Below, piece after piece: positions 29,087-37,103 of a DNA stretch of 50,765 nt; positions within the stretch are counted from its first letter, which is position 1, and every line of letters starts with the position of its first letter. Below the pieces are notes generated by a model. It saw only the letters and a list, made by a program, of their open reading frames with translations. It was not told the origin of the DNA and searched no databases. A program made the translations under genes and the position numbers. The stretch is from a virus, in IMG/VR virus record IMGVR_UViG_3300034418_011047, positions 1 to 50,765 of that record, one strand, 5' to 3'.

Positions 29087-30150
29087 TGTACGAGGAGGTC
29101 AAACGGTTAATCCATAGAGGCTACAAGAGGGATATAAAATACCTTACCGTACACAAAACTCCTCACACAGACGAATTGGCTTTGATTAACAAAGTCGCTC
29201 CAATCATGCCGGGAAATTATTTAAGTGTTGGAGGTACTGGTGGGGCAGGTAAGAGCAGTTATGTAAATCATTACTTTGTTTTCTCTCTCTACAAAAAGTG
29301 GAAAGCGCAAGGTGGAATAAAACCTACATGGTTGTATTATTTCACTGAGCGTGATCCACGAATACAGCTCATCAGCAAGTTTATATGTTGGCTGATGTAT
29401 ATTGACTACAGGGAGGTTATTGATGTACCTACATTACTACAATGGCCAAACCGAACGAGAGCATTGACAGAAAGAGACTTGCAATTAGTAGAAGCCTTAG
29501 AGCCGCAAGTACGAGAATTAGAGAGCATGATTACCATCCACAGTTATGTGATGAAGGATGGTAAAAGGAAGCCGATTCAATTTGAAGACATTGTCAAATT
29601 GGATGAGGAATACCAACGGGAAAAAGGTGCAATGGTAATACGCATCTTAGATCACGTTAACAATGTCAAGCAGGAAGGAATGAGTGATATTAAGACGTTA
29701 ATTGAAACATCGGATCACTCAAAATGGGTACGAGATAACAGAAAAGGTTGGTTGATTATTGATCTTAATCAATTTAACAGAGAGACCACTGACACGAACA
29801 GACAGTTAAAGATGCAATTACGAGTGCGAAGAAACGATTGGTATGGCTCTGATAAGTTTTACCAGAATACAGATTGGATGTTGGGTATTTTAGATCCAAG
29901 TGATTTTGAAGTGAACAAGTTGTTTGGTTACCGAGTAGATGATTTACGAACAGCAAAGGGCGGATGTAGGCTTCGGGGAGCATGGCTTGTGAAAAACAGC
30001 TATGGCGATAAGGGAGCAAGTATACCGCTTATGTTTCAGGGTGAAGGAGGTATTTACTTAGAAGTGCCACCCCTGAAAGAAGGAGACGAACTCGCAATGA
30101 AAGAAATTGAAGAATTAAAGAACGGCAATATTTATTTTTTGAACCATTAA
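29086..30150 (+). CDS. RecA-fold ATPase, probable DnaB-like replicative helicase
   Basis: 354 residues. Walker A GGTGGAGKSSYVN (about residues 49-61), a long helical insertion, a Walker B-like MVIRILDHVNNV, then WLIIDLNQFNRE and a TDWMLGILDP segment resembling the sensor/loop region of DnaB-type RecA cores. There is no N-terminal DnaB helical domain; the first 45 residues are short. Its position between polymerase and SSB/primase supports a role in unwinding or loading at the fork. A RadA- or RecA-type recombinase is the main alternative. Confidence 0.75.
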   Translation: MYEEVKRLIHRGYKRDIKYLTVHKTPHTDELALINKVAPIMPGNYLSVGGTGGAGKSSYVNHYFVFSLYKKWKAQGGIKPTWLYYFTERDPRIQLISKFICWLMYIDYREVIDVPTLLQWPNRTRALTERDLQLVEALEPQVRELESMITIHSYVMKDGKRKPIQFEDIVKLDEEYQREKGAMVIRILDHVNNVKQEGMSDIKTLIETSDHSKWVRDNRKGWLIIDLNQFNRETTDTNRQLKMQLRVRRNDWYGSDKFYQNTDWMLGILDPSDFEVNKLFGYRVDDLRTAKGGCRLRGAWLVKNSYGDKGASIPLMFQGEGGIYLEVPPLKEGDELAMKEIEELKNGNIYFLNH

Positions 30151-30163
30151 AATTTTAGAAGTA

Positions 30164-30853
30164 ATGGGATTTATGCAGAAAGCCGAAAATTTGAAGTATG
30201 TTGGTGTGCGTTATGGAATGCTGTCGTATAAGACAGATGCAAACGACACCCACCCTAATGTTGTCAAACGTTCAGTAACGGACGACAATGGCAATGTTAC
30301 AGGGGCTAATCATTATGTTGAGTTTACCGGATTTGAAGGCTATGTGACACGCATGGCAGTAAAAGAGGTAGAATTTAACAACAAGATGCTGAAGTTTTTT
30401 GAGATTGACTTGGAGGATGGCGATGACCGCATCCGGCTTCAGTTGAAATGGGCGCACCCGATGTGTCGCTATACGTTGGCTAAGATTCCAAACATTGATT
30501 TTTCACAGAAATTGGAGATCATAGCAGGTAAGGACAAGCGAGACTACAACACCATGTATGTGCGTCAGAACGGACAGTTGGTAGATATGTATTACACTCG
30601 TGAAACTCCTCATGACAAGCCTAGTTGGGAGCCATTGAAGAACAAGAAGGGAGAGATTGTTCAATGGGACATGAGCGCAGAAGACGAGTACTACGAAAAG
30701 ATGATACAGGAATACAACGGCAAGTTGCCCTCAGTGCCTACGCAGATCGAAAATACGATTGAGATGAAGCCGGAGGTTAAAGCAGAACCTGCTAAAACTC
30801 CTGTTATTGAGGCAGAGTTTGATGATTTTGGCGATGATGATCTACCGTTTTAA
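30164..30853 (+). CDS. single-stranded DNA-binding protein (SSB-like)
   Basis: 229 residues. A strand-rich N-terminal part (residues about 10-150: YVGVRYGMLSYKTD, NHYVEFTGFEGYVTRMAV, LEIIAGKDKRDYNTMYVRQ) is followed by a disordered linker and an acidic tail ending FDDFGDDDLPF. The tail matches the acidic-hydrophobic tip by which SSB recruits replication partners. It is encoded between the RecA-fold ATPase and the primase. An OB-fold is likely but cannot be proven from the sequence alone. Confidence 0.78.
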   Translation: MGFMQKAENLKYVGVRYGMLSYKTDANDTHPNVVKRSVTDDNGNVTGANHYVEFTGFEGYVTRMAVKEVEFNNKMLKFFEIDLEDGDDRIRLQLKWAHPMCRYTLAKIPNIDFSQKLEIIAGKDKRDYNTMYVRQNGQLVDMYYTRETPHDKPSWEPLKNKKGEIVQWDMSAEDEYYEKMIQEYNGKLPSVPTQIENTIEMKPEVKAEPAKTPVIEAEFDDFGDDDLPF

Positions 30854-30855
30854 TT

Positions 30856-31092
30856 ATGTATACCTTAAACATTCGCTACACATCTGTAAAAGAACAGGTG
30901 GGCAACAAAACTATCTCCTACCACAACGTATATTTCGGTCCACTTCATGTGGGCCGGATATACGATGGTAAGGTGGTTGTGAAAAATATAGGGAACGATG
31001 ACACATACAAAGTTGAAACGGAAGAAGAAGGACGAGCCTGTATCGAATCCTTATGCGAAAAGTTTGCAGAAAGTCTCTATAGAAAACCTTGA
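30856..31092 (+). CDS. small hypothetical protein
   Basis: 78 residues, strand-rich (MYTLNIRYTSVKEQVGNKTISYHNVYFGPLHVGRIYDGKVVVK) with a helical end (RACIESLCEKFAESLYRKP). It sits just after the SSB gene and overlaps the next gene's frame. Confidence 0.55.
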   Translation: MYTLNIRYTSVKEQVGNKTISYHNVYFGPLHVGRIYDGKVVVKNIGNDDTYKVETEEEGRACIESLCEKFAESLYRKP

Positions 31093-31246
31093 TGGAGAAG
31101 TGGTTGCTCGGATTCTTACTGACTCTGGGCAACCCACCTCATGCGTAGTTCCTTATGAGGCTTGTATGAAATACGATATGCTTCTATGTGACGATGCCAA
31201 AACTGCCAAATTACTTTACGATAAGCTGTATAATATTCCGTTCTAA
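30998..31246 (+). CDS. small hypothetical protein, start uncertain
   Basis: 82 residues from the ATG at 30,998, which would overlap the previous gene by 95 nt; a GTG at 31,101, 9 nt after that gene's stop, would give 48 residues. The segment IENLDGEVVARILTDSGQPTSCVVPYEACMKYDML is protein-like, so a start before 31,101 is possible. Its last base is the first base of the primase ATG. Confidence 0.4.
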   Translation: MTHTKLKRKKKDEPVSNPYAKSLQKVSIENLDGEVVARILTDSGQPTSCVVPYEACMKYDMLLCDDAKTAKLLYDKLYNIPF

Positions 31247-32148
31247 TGGACAGAGATGTACAAGAAAGTATAGTATTACGGGTAACTGGGATAGACCCAC
31301 GTTTTACCGGAAGGTTTCGGAATCCCTTTCGGGAAGACAAGAATCCCAGTTGTTTTTGGCAATGGTACAATGGTTACCTGCGGTTGGTGGATAACTCCGA
31401 TCGCAGGTACTTTAATTACAATTGTTGGGACATGGTTATGGAAAAACATAACTGTGATTTTAAAGAGGCGAAGAAATTGGTGTCCTCTTGGAACATGGGA
31501 ATGCCAACTAAAGTGCAGACTCCAGAGGATAATTTTGAACCCCATGTAGAATGGACAACACGAGCATGGAATTCACGAGATGCAGCATATTGGGGACAGT
31601 ATGGTATTCGGATAATGCAGTTAGAAAGTGATGAGGTGCAGCCTATAAAACACTACAGATTTAATTCCCGAAGGTTTCCTACTAAATATTTTAATCACTT
31701 TCCTGCACAGGCATATGCTATACCTGCAAAAGATAAGATAAAAATTTATGCACCCTATGAAGATCCGAAGTTCATTACCAACTCCAAAAACAACGATCTA
31801 TTCTTTACGGGGTATCCTATTAGCGATGTTCTTTTTATTGCTTCTTCTTATAAGGATGGAAGGGTGCTAATGAATTTAGGCTTGTCTGTTAGAGGTCTAC
31901 AGGGAGAGACAATGATACCTGACGAGCGGATCATAAATGCTATGACAAAGAAAGCTACAGTGTATGTAGCATTAGATGGAGACGAGGCTGGCATTGAGAA
32001 CACAAAGCGGTTTGTAAAGGAGATGCCAAACGTTAAGCCGTTCTTTTTCCCTGAAGAGCTTCAAAAGTATGGCAAAGATTATGCGGAAGTCAGAGCCAAT
32101 ATTGTAAATCCGTATGAAATGAAAAAAATAATTTATGGGTTGCTTTGA
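31246..32148 (+). CDS. DnaG-like primase with degenerate TOPRIM
   Basis: 300 residues. The N-terminal part (FRNPFREDKNPSCFWQWYNGYLRLVDNSDRRYFNYNCWDMVM) has the layout of a CHC2-type DNA-binding domain but without the zinc cysteines. The C-terminal TOPRIM has VYVALDGDEAGIENTKRF (D-x-D-x-A-G), whereas the catalytic Glu position appears as SSYKDGRVLMNLG. It should make RNA primers for the polymerase, possibly with altered metal chemistry. It overlaps the RusA gene by 14 nt. Confidence 0.8.
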   Translation: MDRDVQESIVLRVTGIDPRFTGRFRNPFREDKNPSCFWQWYNGYLRLVDNSDRRYFNYNCWDMVMEKHNCDFKEAKKLVSSWNMGMPTKVQTPEDNFEPHVEWTTRAWNSRDAAYWGQYGIRIMQLESDEVQPIKHYRFNSRRFPTKYFNHFPAQAYAIPAKDKIKIYAPYEDPKFITNSKNNDLFFTGYPISDVLFIASSYKDGRVLMNLGLSVRGLQGETMIPDERIINAMTKKATVYVALDGDEAGIENTKRFVKEMPNVKPFFFPEELQKYGKDYAEVRANIVNPYEMKKIIYGLL

Positions 32149-32599
32149 CATATTAGATACAAATAGTATATTTATCCCAGGCAATGTACCGAGTTTAAAG
32201 AATAGCAAGGTAATGACATCAAGAGGGATATTCCCAAGTAAGACTGTGACCAAGTATTTGAGATCGTTAGGCATCCAAGGATTTAGCTCTTCTAAGAAAG
32301 AAGTGAAGGAGTATAAAACAAGGGATAACATATTCCGCAATGTGGTGCGGAATTACTTTGCGGATTCAGAATATCCCATCTTACTTTATACTCACTTTGT
32401 AAGGGACAGCAAAAGGAAGTGTGATTTTAACAACATGACGCAAATTATTGCAGACTTGCTAACTGCGCATGATTACATACCAGATGATGATATGGATCAC
32501 CTTTATTTTGTGCCTTGGTTAATTAACAGTAAATTTTATAGTGTAGATAAGCACAATCCCGGTGTGTATTTGCAAAAAATGAACTACAATGAGATGTAG
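32135..32599 (+). CDS. rusA: RusA-type Holliday junction resolvase
   Basis: 154 residues. RusA-like elements: IPGNVPSLKNSKVM at the N-terminus, then RDSKRKCDFNNMTQIIADLLTAHDYIPDDDMDHL with the conserved D-N pattern and the acidic D-D-D cluster that binds Mg2+. It cuts four-way junctions made by recombination or replication, which suits the annealase-exonuclease system upstream, and may also debranch DNA before packaging. Some N-terminal residues overlap the primase frame. Confidence 0.85.
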   Translation: MGCFDILDTNSIFIPGNVPSLKNSKVMTSRGIFPSKTVTKYLRSLGIQGFSSSKKEVKEYKTRDNIFRNVVRNYFADSEYPILLYTHFVRDSKRKCDFNNMTQIIADLLTAHDYIPDDDMDHLYFVPWLINSKFYSVDKHNPGVYLQKMNYNEM

Positions 32600-32640
32600 C
32601 GTGTTGTTAAACTGTTATTTAACCCCAAAAAACCTATACA

Positions 32641-32952
32641 ATGTACGGCATTAACGAAACTAAGGATGTATTAAAAACTGTCATGGCTTTTGTCGAAGCT
32701 TTTAAGGCAGCTAATGAAGATGGTACACTGAATTTTAACGATGTAGGATTGTTTGTAAATCCATTGGTTACTCTCCCTAACGCATTCACAGGTATTTCTA
32801 AAGTACCTCACGAGTTGGAAGATTTAACTGAAGAGGAAATTGTTGAACTGACTGCTACCTTTGGAGATATTGTTGAAGACGAAGATTTGCAAGAACTGTT
32901 CTTCCATTTTGTAAGCTTTCTGACAACTCTACACGGTCTATTAAAGAATTAA
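32641..32952 (+). CDS. hypothetical protein
   Basis: 103 residues, acidic, helical (MYGINETKDVLKTVMAFVEAFKAAN...LEDLTEEEIVELTATFGDIVEDEDLQELFFHFVSFLTTLHGLL). Similar small helical proteins are common in phages without known function. The leader (TTATTTAACCCCAAAAAACC) is related to the TTAACC leader type. Confidence 0.6.
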   Translation: MYGINETKDVLKTVMAFVEAFKAANEDGTLNFNDVGLFVNPLVTLPNAFTGISKVPHELEDLTEEEIVELTATFGDIVEDEDLQELFFHFVSFLTTLHGLLKN

Positions 32953-32989
32953 TTTTTATTTTTTAATTGTTTTTATTTTTTGTGTCTAG

Positions 32990-33008
32990 ATGGGGGTAAC
33001 TCCCCCAT
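32990..33008 (+). terminator. hairpin with T run, also a leader-hairpin candidate
   Basis: ATGGGGG / CCCCCAT pair perfectly over 7 bp around TAACT, followed by seven T. It lies 17 nt before the ATG at 33,026, close to the 15-16 nt rule of the small-gene array, so it may be both terminator-like and a leader hairpin. Confidence 0.75.
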
Positions 33009-33025
33009 TTTTTTAAAAATATTAT

Positions 33026-33217
33026 ATGACATTTAAAGAAAACGCACAAGTACAAGTAGTCGAAGCTAGCCTGACTATTACATTGATGGATCGACACGTT
33101 GCAGTAGAAGACATTTTAATTGATTCGGAAGATATTGATAGAGTAGAGGAAGCTCTTGAAATTCTACGTCAATTAGAAAGAGAAGCAGAGAATCAAAACA
33201 TAGTGAAATATATATGA
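33026..33217 (+). CDS. small acidic hypothetical protein
   Basis: 63 residues: N-terminal strands (AQVQVVEASLTITLMDRHVAVEDILI), then an acidic helix (SEDIDRVEEALEILRQLEREAENQN). No recognised domain. ATGA-coupled to the next gene. Confidence 0.55.
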   Translation: MTFKENAQVQVVEASLTITLMDRHVAVEDILIDSEDIDRVEEALEILRQLEREAENQNIVKYI

Positions 33218-33555
33218 CACGACAAGACTACCAACAATTTATTCAAGAATTTTTTGAGCAGTGTATTGAGACCAGTCAAAAAAAGGGTGCTGACTATGCT
33301 TTCTATGACGATATTCTCAGTAATTTTAAAGGAACAGAAGCTTACCGAATTCCACCTACAATAGGATTTATTACACGAATGCATGATAAGATGAGTAGGT
33401 TAGCTTCTTTTGCGAAGAAAGGATTCTTGGAAGTAGAGGACGAATCTATTACAGATACGCTACAGGATTTGGCAAATTACTGCTGTCTGTTTGCTGCGTA
33501 CATTAAAGAAACAAAACCTGACTACCAAGATGAATGGATCTCAGATGTGGCATGA
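33214..33555 (+). CDS. DUF1599-like nucleotide-associated protein
   Basis: 113 residues matching the DUF1599 (Nmad1-type) pattern: KKGADYAFYDDILSNFKG, then IPPTIGFITRMHDKMSRLASFAKKGFLEVEDESITDTLQDLANYCCLFAAY. The conserved R-x2-DK-x-SRL and DTL-x-DLANY motifs are visible. Members are all-alpha proteins suggested to act in modified nucleotide metabolism. The next gene is a deoxycytidylate deaminase, which fits a nucleotide role. Confidence 0.8.
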   Translation: MTRQDYQQFIQEFFEQCIETSQKKGADYAFYDDILSNFKGTEAYRIPPTIGFITRMHDKMSRLASFAKKGFLEVEDESITDTLQDLANYCCLFAAYIKETKPDYQDEWISDVA

Positions 33556-33979
33556 GCGGTTTTTAGATTTAGCCACTCACGTTGCAAATTGGTCAAAAGA
33601 TCCTCATACTAAAGTGGGGGCAGTAATTATAGGAGATAATAGAAGGATTGTGTCTGTCGGATACAACGGATTTCCATCTGGTGTTGATGACAATCGGATC
33701 GAAAGATATTCCCGCCCAGAAAAATATCTCTTCACAGAACACGCTGAGAGGAACGCAATTTACAATGCCCACCTAACAGATGCCTCTCCTGTAAATGGCT
33801 CAATATACGTCACGAAAATGACTTGTGCGGACTGCGCAAGAGCCATTATTCAATGCGGAATAAAACAAGTACATACTTATAAAGAGGATAACCCAGAATC
33901 CAGATGGGCTGATTCTTTTGCTGCTGCCTTTGAAATGTATAAAGAGGCTCAAGTAAAAATTACCTTACATATAAAATAG
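33530..33979 (+). CDS. dCMP deaminase
   Basis: 149 residues from the ATG at 33,530; another ATG at 33,545 is equally possible. Both overlap the DUF1599 gene by up to 26 nt. Zinc deaminase motifs: WSKDPHTKVGAVII, VGYNGFPSGVDD, FTEHAERNAIYNA (H-A-E) and MTCADCARAIIQCGI (C-x2-C). It converts dCMP to dUMP, supplying ThyX. Confidence 0.9.
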   Translation: MNGSQMWHERFLDLATHVANWSKDPHTKVGAVIIGDNRRIVSVGYNGFPSGVDDNRIERYSRPEKYLFTEHAERNAIYNAHLTDASPVNGSIYVTKMTCADCARAIIQCGIKQVHTYKEDNPESRWADSFAAAFEMYKEAQVKITLHIK

Positions 33980-33981
33980 CT

Positions 33982-35013
33982 ATGAATATTTTAGAATACA
34001 TTAAAACAAACCCCCCAAACGAATCGGAGGATACGATAAGTTATTACGATAGAGTAGCACAAGACTTGGGAATTACTTGGGATGCGGCAGATGGGAGAAT
34101 AAGAAGACTACTTAAAAAGAATGGCTATCCACAAGGTATCAATGGAGTAAAAGAATTCTTGGGTGCAAAGAATATTGTATCGGATGATGTCGAGTTGTCT
34201 GATCTTTCTTGGCGAGATATGCTTCCGGCAATCCATAGCATGAAAAACCTTCGGGGTTCATTAAAAAGTTCTTCACATTATATCAATGTCGATGTTAGTA
34301 CGCAAGATCCGATTTGTATTATTCCTTTTGGGGATGCTCACATTGGTGCTATTGGCACTGATTATGAGTTGTTTCAAAAGATTACAGATGAAATTCTCAA
34401 CACTCCGAATCTTTACATTATCCTAATGGGAGATGAATTGGATTTGGCAATTAAACTGCGGACGATTGCAGAGGTGCTTACCTCAGTTTTGACTCCTGAG
34501 TTGCAGGTTCAATTTGTGACGAGTTGGTTGACAGAAATTAAGCACAAGGTGTTGTTTGCTGTACAAGGTAATCATGATGCGAGGATTAAACAGTTTACTG
34601 GCTTGGATGTCCCTCAGCACATTATCACAAAGATTGTCCCTTATTCTACAGGGATATGTCATGTGAACCTTAAAGTTGGCGAGGTGCTTTATAAGATAGC
34701 AGCAGCGCACAAGTTCCCGGGTCACTCTATGTGGAACGTGAACCATGCGAATAAAAAGTACAGCGCAATGCAGTATCCCGAAGGAGATATTTATATGGGA
34801 GCGCATACGCACAGACCTGGGGGAGCATTTGATTGGGAATCCGGAAGGCTGAAAGTGTATCTGAATTCAGCTACCCTGAAGACACAAGATGAGTATGCTG
34901 CCACTTGGTTCTCTATCCTCACAAGCCCTGTATATCCCTGCGTAGTTCTACACCCAAATGAAAAACTAATTATGCCTTTTGTAAGTGTTCGTCATTGGAA
35001 ATCTTTGACATGA
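33982..35013 (+). CDS. metallophosphoesterase with N-terminal HTH-like region
   Basis: 343 residues. The N-terminal 60 residues (ISYYDRVAQDLGITWDAADGRIRRLLKKNG) look like a small HTH. The calcineurin-like core has PFGDAHIGAIG (D-x-H), ILMGDELDLA (GD), AVQGNHDARIK (GNHD), AAAHKFPGHS (H) and YMGAHTHRPGG (G-x-H-x-H). A two-metal phosphoesterase fused to a DNA-binding-like region, located beside nucleotide-metabolism and recombination genes, suggests action on nucleic acid or nucleotides. The substrate is unknown. Confidence 0.85.
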   Translation: MNILEYIKTNPPNESEDTISYYDRVAQDLGITWDAADGRIRRLLKKNGYPQGINGVKEFLGAKNIVSDDVELSDLSWRDMLPAIHSMKNLRGSLKSSSHYINVDVSTQDPICIIPFGDAHIGAIGTDYELFQKITDEILNTPNLYIILMGDELDLAIKLRTIAEVLTSVLTPELQVQFVTSWLTEIKHKVLFAVQGNHDARIKQFTGLDVPQHIITKIVPYSTGICHVNLKVGEVLYKIAAAHKFPGHSMWNVNHANKKYSAMQYPEGDIYMGAHTHRPGGAFDWESGRLKVYLNSATLKTQDEYAATWFSILTSPVYPCVVLHPNEKLIMPFVSVRHWKSLT

Positions 35014-35156
35014 AAATAGTAGTACACACCTTTAATCAAATAGGTATAGGTATTAGTTGGGGTAATGCAGTTATACCAAACAGAGCCTATTTTTGTATTG
35101 ATTTGCCATTTTTAACCATCCAATTCTTTCTTTGGAAACCTAAAAACAAAATATAA
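35010..35156 (+). CDS. 48-residue hypothetical protein
   Basis: MKIVVHTFNQIGIGISWGNA at the start, FCIDLPFLTIQFFLWKPKNK at the end; strand-rich and somewhat hydrophobic. ATGA overlap with the metallophosphoesterase gene supports translation. It ends 7 nt before the tRNA gene. No family recognised. Confidence 0.5.
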   Translation: MKIVVHTFNQIGIGISWGNAVIPNRAYFCIDLPFLTIQFFLWKPKNKI

Positions 35157-35163
35157 AATAAAT

Positions 35164-35249
35164 GCCCGGATGATGAAATTGGCAGTCATGCAAGGTTTAA
35201 GCCCTTGTGGCCAGTATTGGCCGTGTGGGTTCGAGTCCCACTCCGGGTA
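35164..35249 (+). tRNA. tRNA-Leu (anticodon UAA)
   Basis: Acceptor GCCCGGA / TCCGGGT (one G-U), anticodon stem CAAGG (35,191-35,195) / CCTTG (35,203-35,207) with loop TTTAAGC and anticodon TAA at 35,198-35,200, a long variable arm (TGGCCAGTATTGGCCG) as expected for Leu, and T-arm GTGGG-TTCGAGT-CCCAC. The 3' CCA is not encoded. It decodes TTA, a common leucine codon in these genes. Confidence 0.93.
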
Positions 35250-35263
35250 CAAAACAATTTATT

Positions 35264-35434
35264 ATGTACACTATTTACTATTACAACAACGAAAATGAGA
35301 AAGTCATTTATGTATGTTATACGATGGAGGAGGCTATTGAGTTTACTAAACAACATCAGGTGTCCTTGGTGTTAGATGAAGCAAATAATATTGTAACAGG
35401 TGAAGTTATTCGCCAATTAAATCCTACGACATGA
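35264..35434 (+). CDS. small hypothetical protein
   Basis: 56 residues from the ATG 15 nt after the tRNA (MYTIYYYNNENEKVIYVCYTM...VLDEANNIVTGEVIRQL). A longer in-frame extension would run through the tRNA and is rejected. Short strand-helix protein, unknown function. ATGA-coupled to the next gene. Confidence 0.55.
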   Translation: MYTIYYYNNENEKVIYVCYTMEEAIEFTKQHQVSLVLDEANNIVTGEVIRQLNPTT

Positions 35435-35718
35435 TACACCTTATTGTAAAGTCCCACGAGGGTAATTTCCAGCTTTATGTAACAGCCACAAAAAATGAAG
35501 AGGAAGTTAGTTTTGAGAACGAACAACTTCATTTGGCTCCTGCGGATGGCGATTTAATGACCATTGAAGGATGGGGACATATTAACGAGATTATGAAATT
35601 ATTGGCAGACATTGAAGCAGATGAATCTTCGAAAGTAGGTACTATATTTGCCAATTACACAGAAGACGATCTGTCTGACTTAACTGAATTATTTGAAATT
35701 CTTAAAACTATAACATAA
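35431..35718 (+). CDS. small acidic hypothetical protein
   Basis: 95 residues, acidic (MIHLIVKSHEGNFQLYVTATKNEEEVSF...TEDDLSDLTELFEILKTIT), strands then helix. No recognised domain. Confidence 0.55.
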   Translation: MIHLIVKSHEGNFQLYVTATKNEEEVSFENEQLHLAPADGDLMTIEGWGHINEIMKLLADIEADESSKVGTIFANYTEDDLSDLTELFEILKTIT

Positions 35719-35719
35719 A

Positions 35720-35866
35720 ATGCCTAAGAAAAAACTCAACAAACTTGGCGTAGAAAACAGCCTGTGGAATAATATTCGTGCAAAGAAAGGTAGCGGCAAG
35801 AAACCTACCAAAGCAATGTTAGAACAGGAACGTAAGATTAAAGCCAAGAAAAAGAAGAAAAAATGA
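35720..35866 (+). CDS. 48-residue lysine-rich protein
   Basis: MPKKKLNKLGVENSLWNNIR at the start, then AKKGSGKKPTKAMLEQERK and a poly-lysine end. Very basic; the N-S-L-W-N-N-I-R-A-K segment resembles small Lys-rich proteins I have seen in Bacteroidota phages. Probably nucleic-acid binding. ATGA overlap with the next gene. Confidence 0.6.
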   Translation: MPKKKLNKLGVENSLWNNIRAKKGSGKKPTKAMLEQERKIKAKKKKKK

Positions 35867-36492
35867 TCGTAAGTACACCTTATGTAGAATGCTATGTGAA
35901 GAAAAGTTTTTTGGATGGTACCTATGATTATAGTAATAATGAGACTATTTTTGGGGTTATAATCGCAATAAGATTTGTGCGAGGCAAAGCCCCTTTGTTT
36001 TTTGTCTATCTCCCTTCGATTGGAGCAGTATACGATAAGGTGGCGCAATGTGCTATCTTTAATAAGCCAAATCCCACAGAAGCCATTACAATGTTAGATG
36101 TAGGATGGTGGGATAGTATTAGTAATAATTGGCAGCTGACGACTATTAAGTTCATGGAAACCTTAGATATTATGGGCTATATGAATGGCGCAATAAATAC
36201 AATGAGGGGGAACTATCTGTTTACTTGTGAGCCTCTTCCCGAAGAAAATGTAGACTATGGTCAGGCTACTGCTTGGCATGAGCATAAAACAAAGACATTT
36301 GCGTTTGACTACGAAACAGGCGTGTTGTTTTGTGTTCCCAACAACCGGATGAGACTGTTGGATCAAAGCCTTTCACATGACCCCTTAGAAGATCCTACTT
36401 GGTTGAAAGTATATAAACCGGATATTGATCTTCAAACCCACGAAAACAAAGGATTTTTTGGTAAGACAACTAATTTTGACTATTCAGAATGA
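35863..36492 (+). CDS. hypothetical protein
   Basis: 209 residues, strand-rich, aromatic (ETIFGVIIAIRFVRGKAPLFFVYLPSIGAVYDK; EHKTKTFAFDYETGVLFCVPNNRMRLL). Neither signal peptide nor membrane segment is clear. No recognised domain. It overlaps the next gene by 4 nt. Confidence 0.6.
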   Translation: MIVSTPYVECYVKKSFLDGTYDYSNNETIFGVIIAIRFVRGKAPLFFVYLPSIGAVYDKVAQCAIFNKPNPTEAITMLDVGWWDSISNNWQLTTIKFMETLDIMGYMNGAINTMRGNYLFTCEPLPEENVDYGQATAWHEHKTKTFAFDYETGVLFCVPNNRMRLLDQSLSHDPLEDPTWLKVYKPDIDLQTHENKGFFGKTTNFDYSE

Positions 36493-36815
36493 AAATAGTA
36501 AATTTGACTAGTCATTTAATAACAATCCTTGACCAAAATAACAACACAGTAGAGACAATTCACCCCTGCGGAGAAGTAGCCCGGGTTGAGTATGAAGCCA
36601 AAATAGTCGATCATTTGGGAGCCATACCTGTCTCTACTACGAATTACAAGGTATCCGGATTACCAAAGCGAAGAAAGAACACTATTTACATAGTCAGCAG
36701 GAAGGTATTCGAAGCGTGTATAGCCATGAATAGGGAGGATTGTTACTACCCTAATCAGGTGGTAAGAGATCGTGCAGGGAATAAAATTGGTTGCAGAAGT
36801 TTAGGTTATAAGTAA
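36489..36815 (+). CDS. NLTPH-family phage protein, copy 2
   Basis: 108 residues, paralogous to 19,912: MKIVNLTSHLITIL start, VETIHPCGEVARVEYEAKIVD, AIPVSTTNYKVSGLPKRRKNTIYIVSRKVFEAC and YYPNQVVRDRAGNKIGCRSL. This copy is closer to the common phage form of the family (GLP...TIYIVS) than the first. Unknown function. Confidence 0.75.
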   Translation: MKIVNLTSHLITILDQNNNTVETIHPCGEVARVEYEAKIVDHLGAIPVSTTNYKVSGLPKRRKNTIYIVSRKVFEACIAMNREDCYYPNQVVRDRAGNKIGCRSLGYK

Positions 36816-36820
36816 ACGAT

Positions 36821-37087
36821 ATGAAATATAAAAACAGGCATAATAACGCTTTTGAGTTCTCTTACAATGAAAACGGAAACATTGATTGGAAGGGAGAATT
36901 TAAGTACACTCGCTGTGGATTTGATAAGGTAAAAGGTGAAGAAATATTGTTGTACATTGATCCATCGGGCGGTCCGTTCATTGGAGTAGATACAGATATG
37001 TCTCTCTTTGGACTTGAAGGTACTGTCAAAAACTTTGTGGATCATGGGGATTATTATGAAATTGTAATAGATAAGAACTCTCTGTAA
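36821..37087 (+). CDS. small hypothetical protein
   Basis: 88 residues, strand-rich (FEFSYNENGNIDWKGEFKYTRCGF; LLYIDPSGGPFIGVDTDMSLFGLEGTVKNFV). No recognised domain; 5 nt after the preceding stop. Confidence 0.55.
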   Translation: MKYKNRHNNAFEFSYNENGNIDWKGEFKYTRCGFDKVKGEEILLYIDPSGGPFIGVDTDMSLFGLEGTVKNFVDHGDYYEIVIDKNSL

Positions 37088-37103
37088 AATAAAACAAACA
37101 CAA

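Noticed and set aside
32971-32987. TATTTTTTG as a promoter -7 box before 33,026
   Set aside because: One base too long for TAnnTTTG and no upstream TTG/TTTG box at the right distance.
35164-35249. tRNA-Leu as an integration (att) site
   Set aside because: No integrase or excisionase gene, and no second copy of the tRNA 3' end in the window.
35207-35263. N-terminal extension of the 35,264 gene through the tRNA
   Set aside because: The extension is the translation of the tRNA gene; the ATG at 35,264 is the sensible start.
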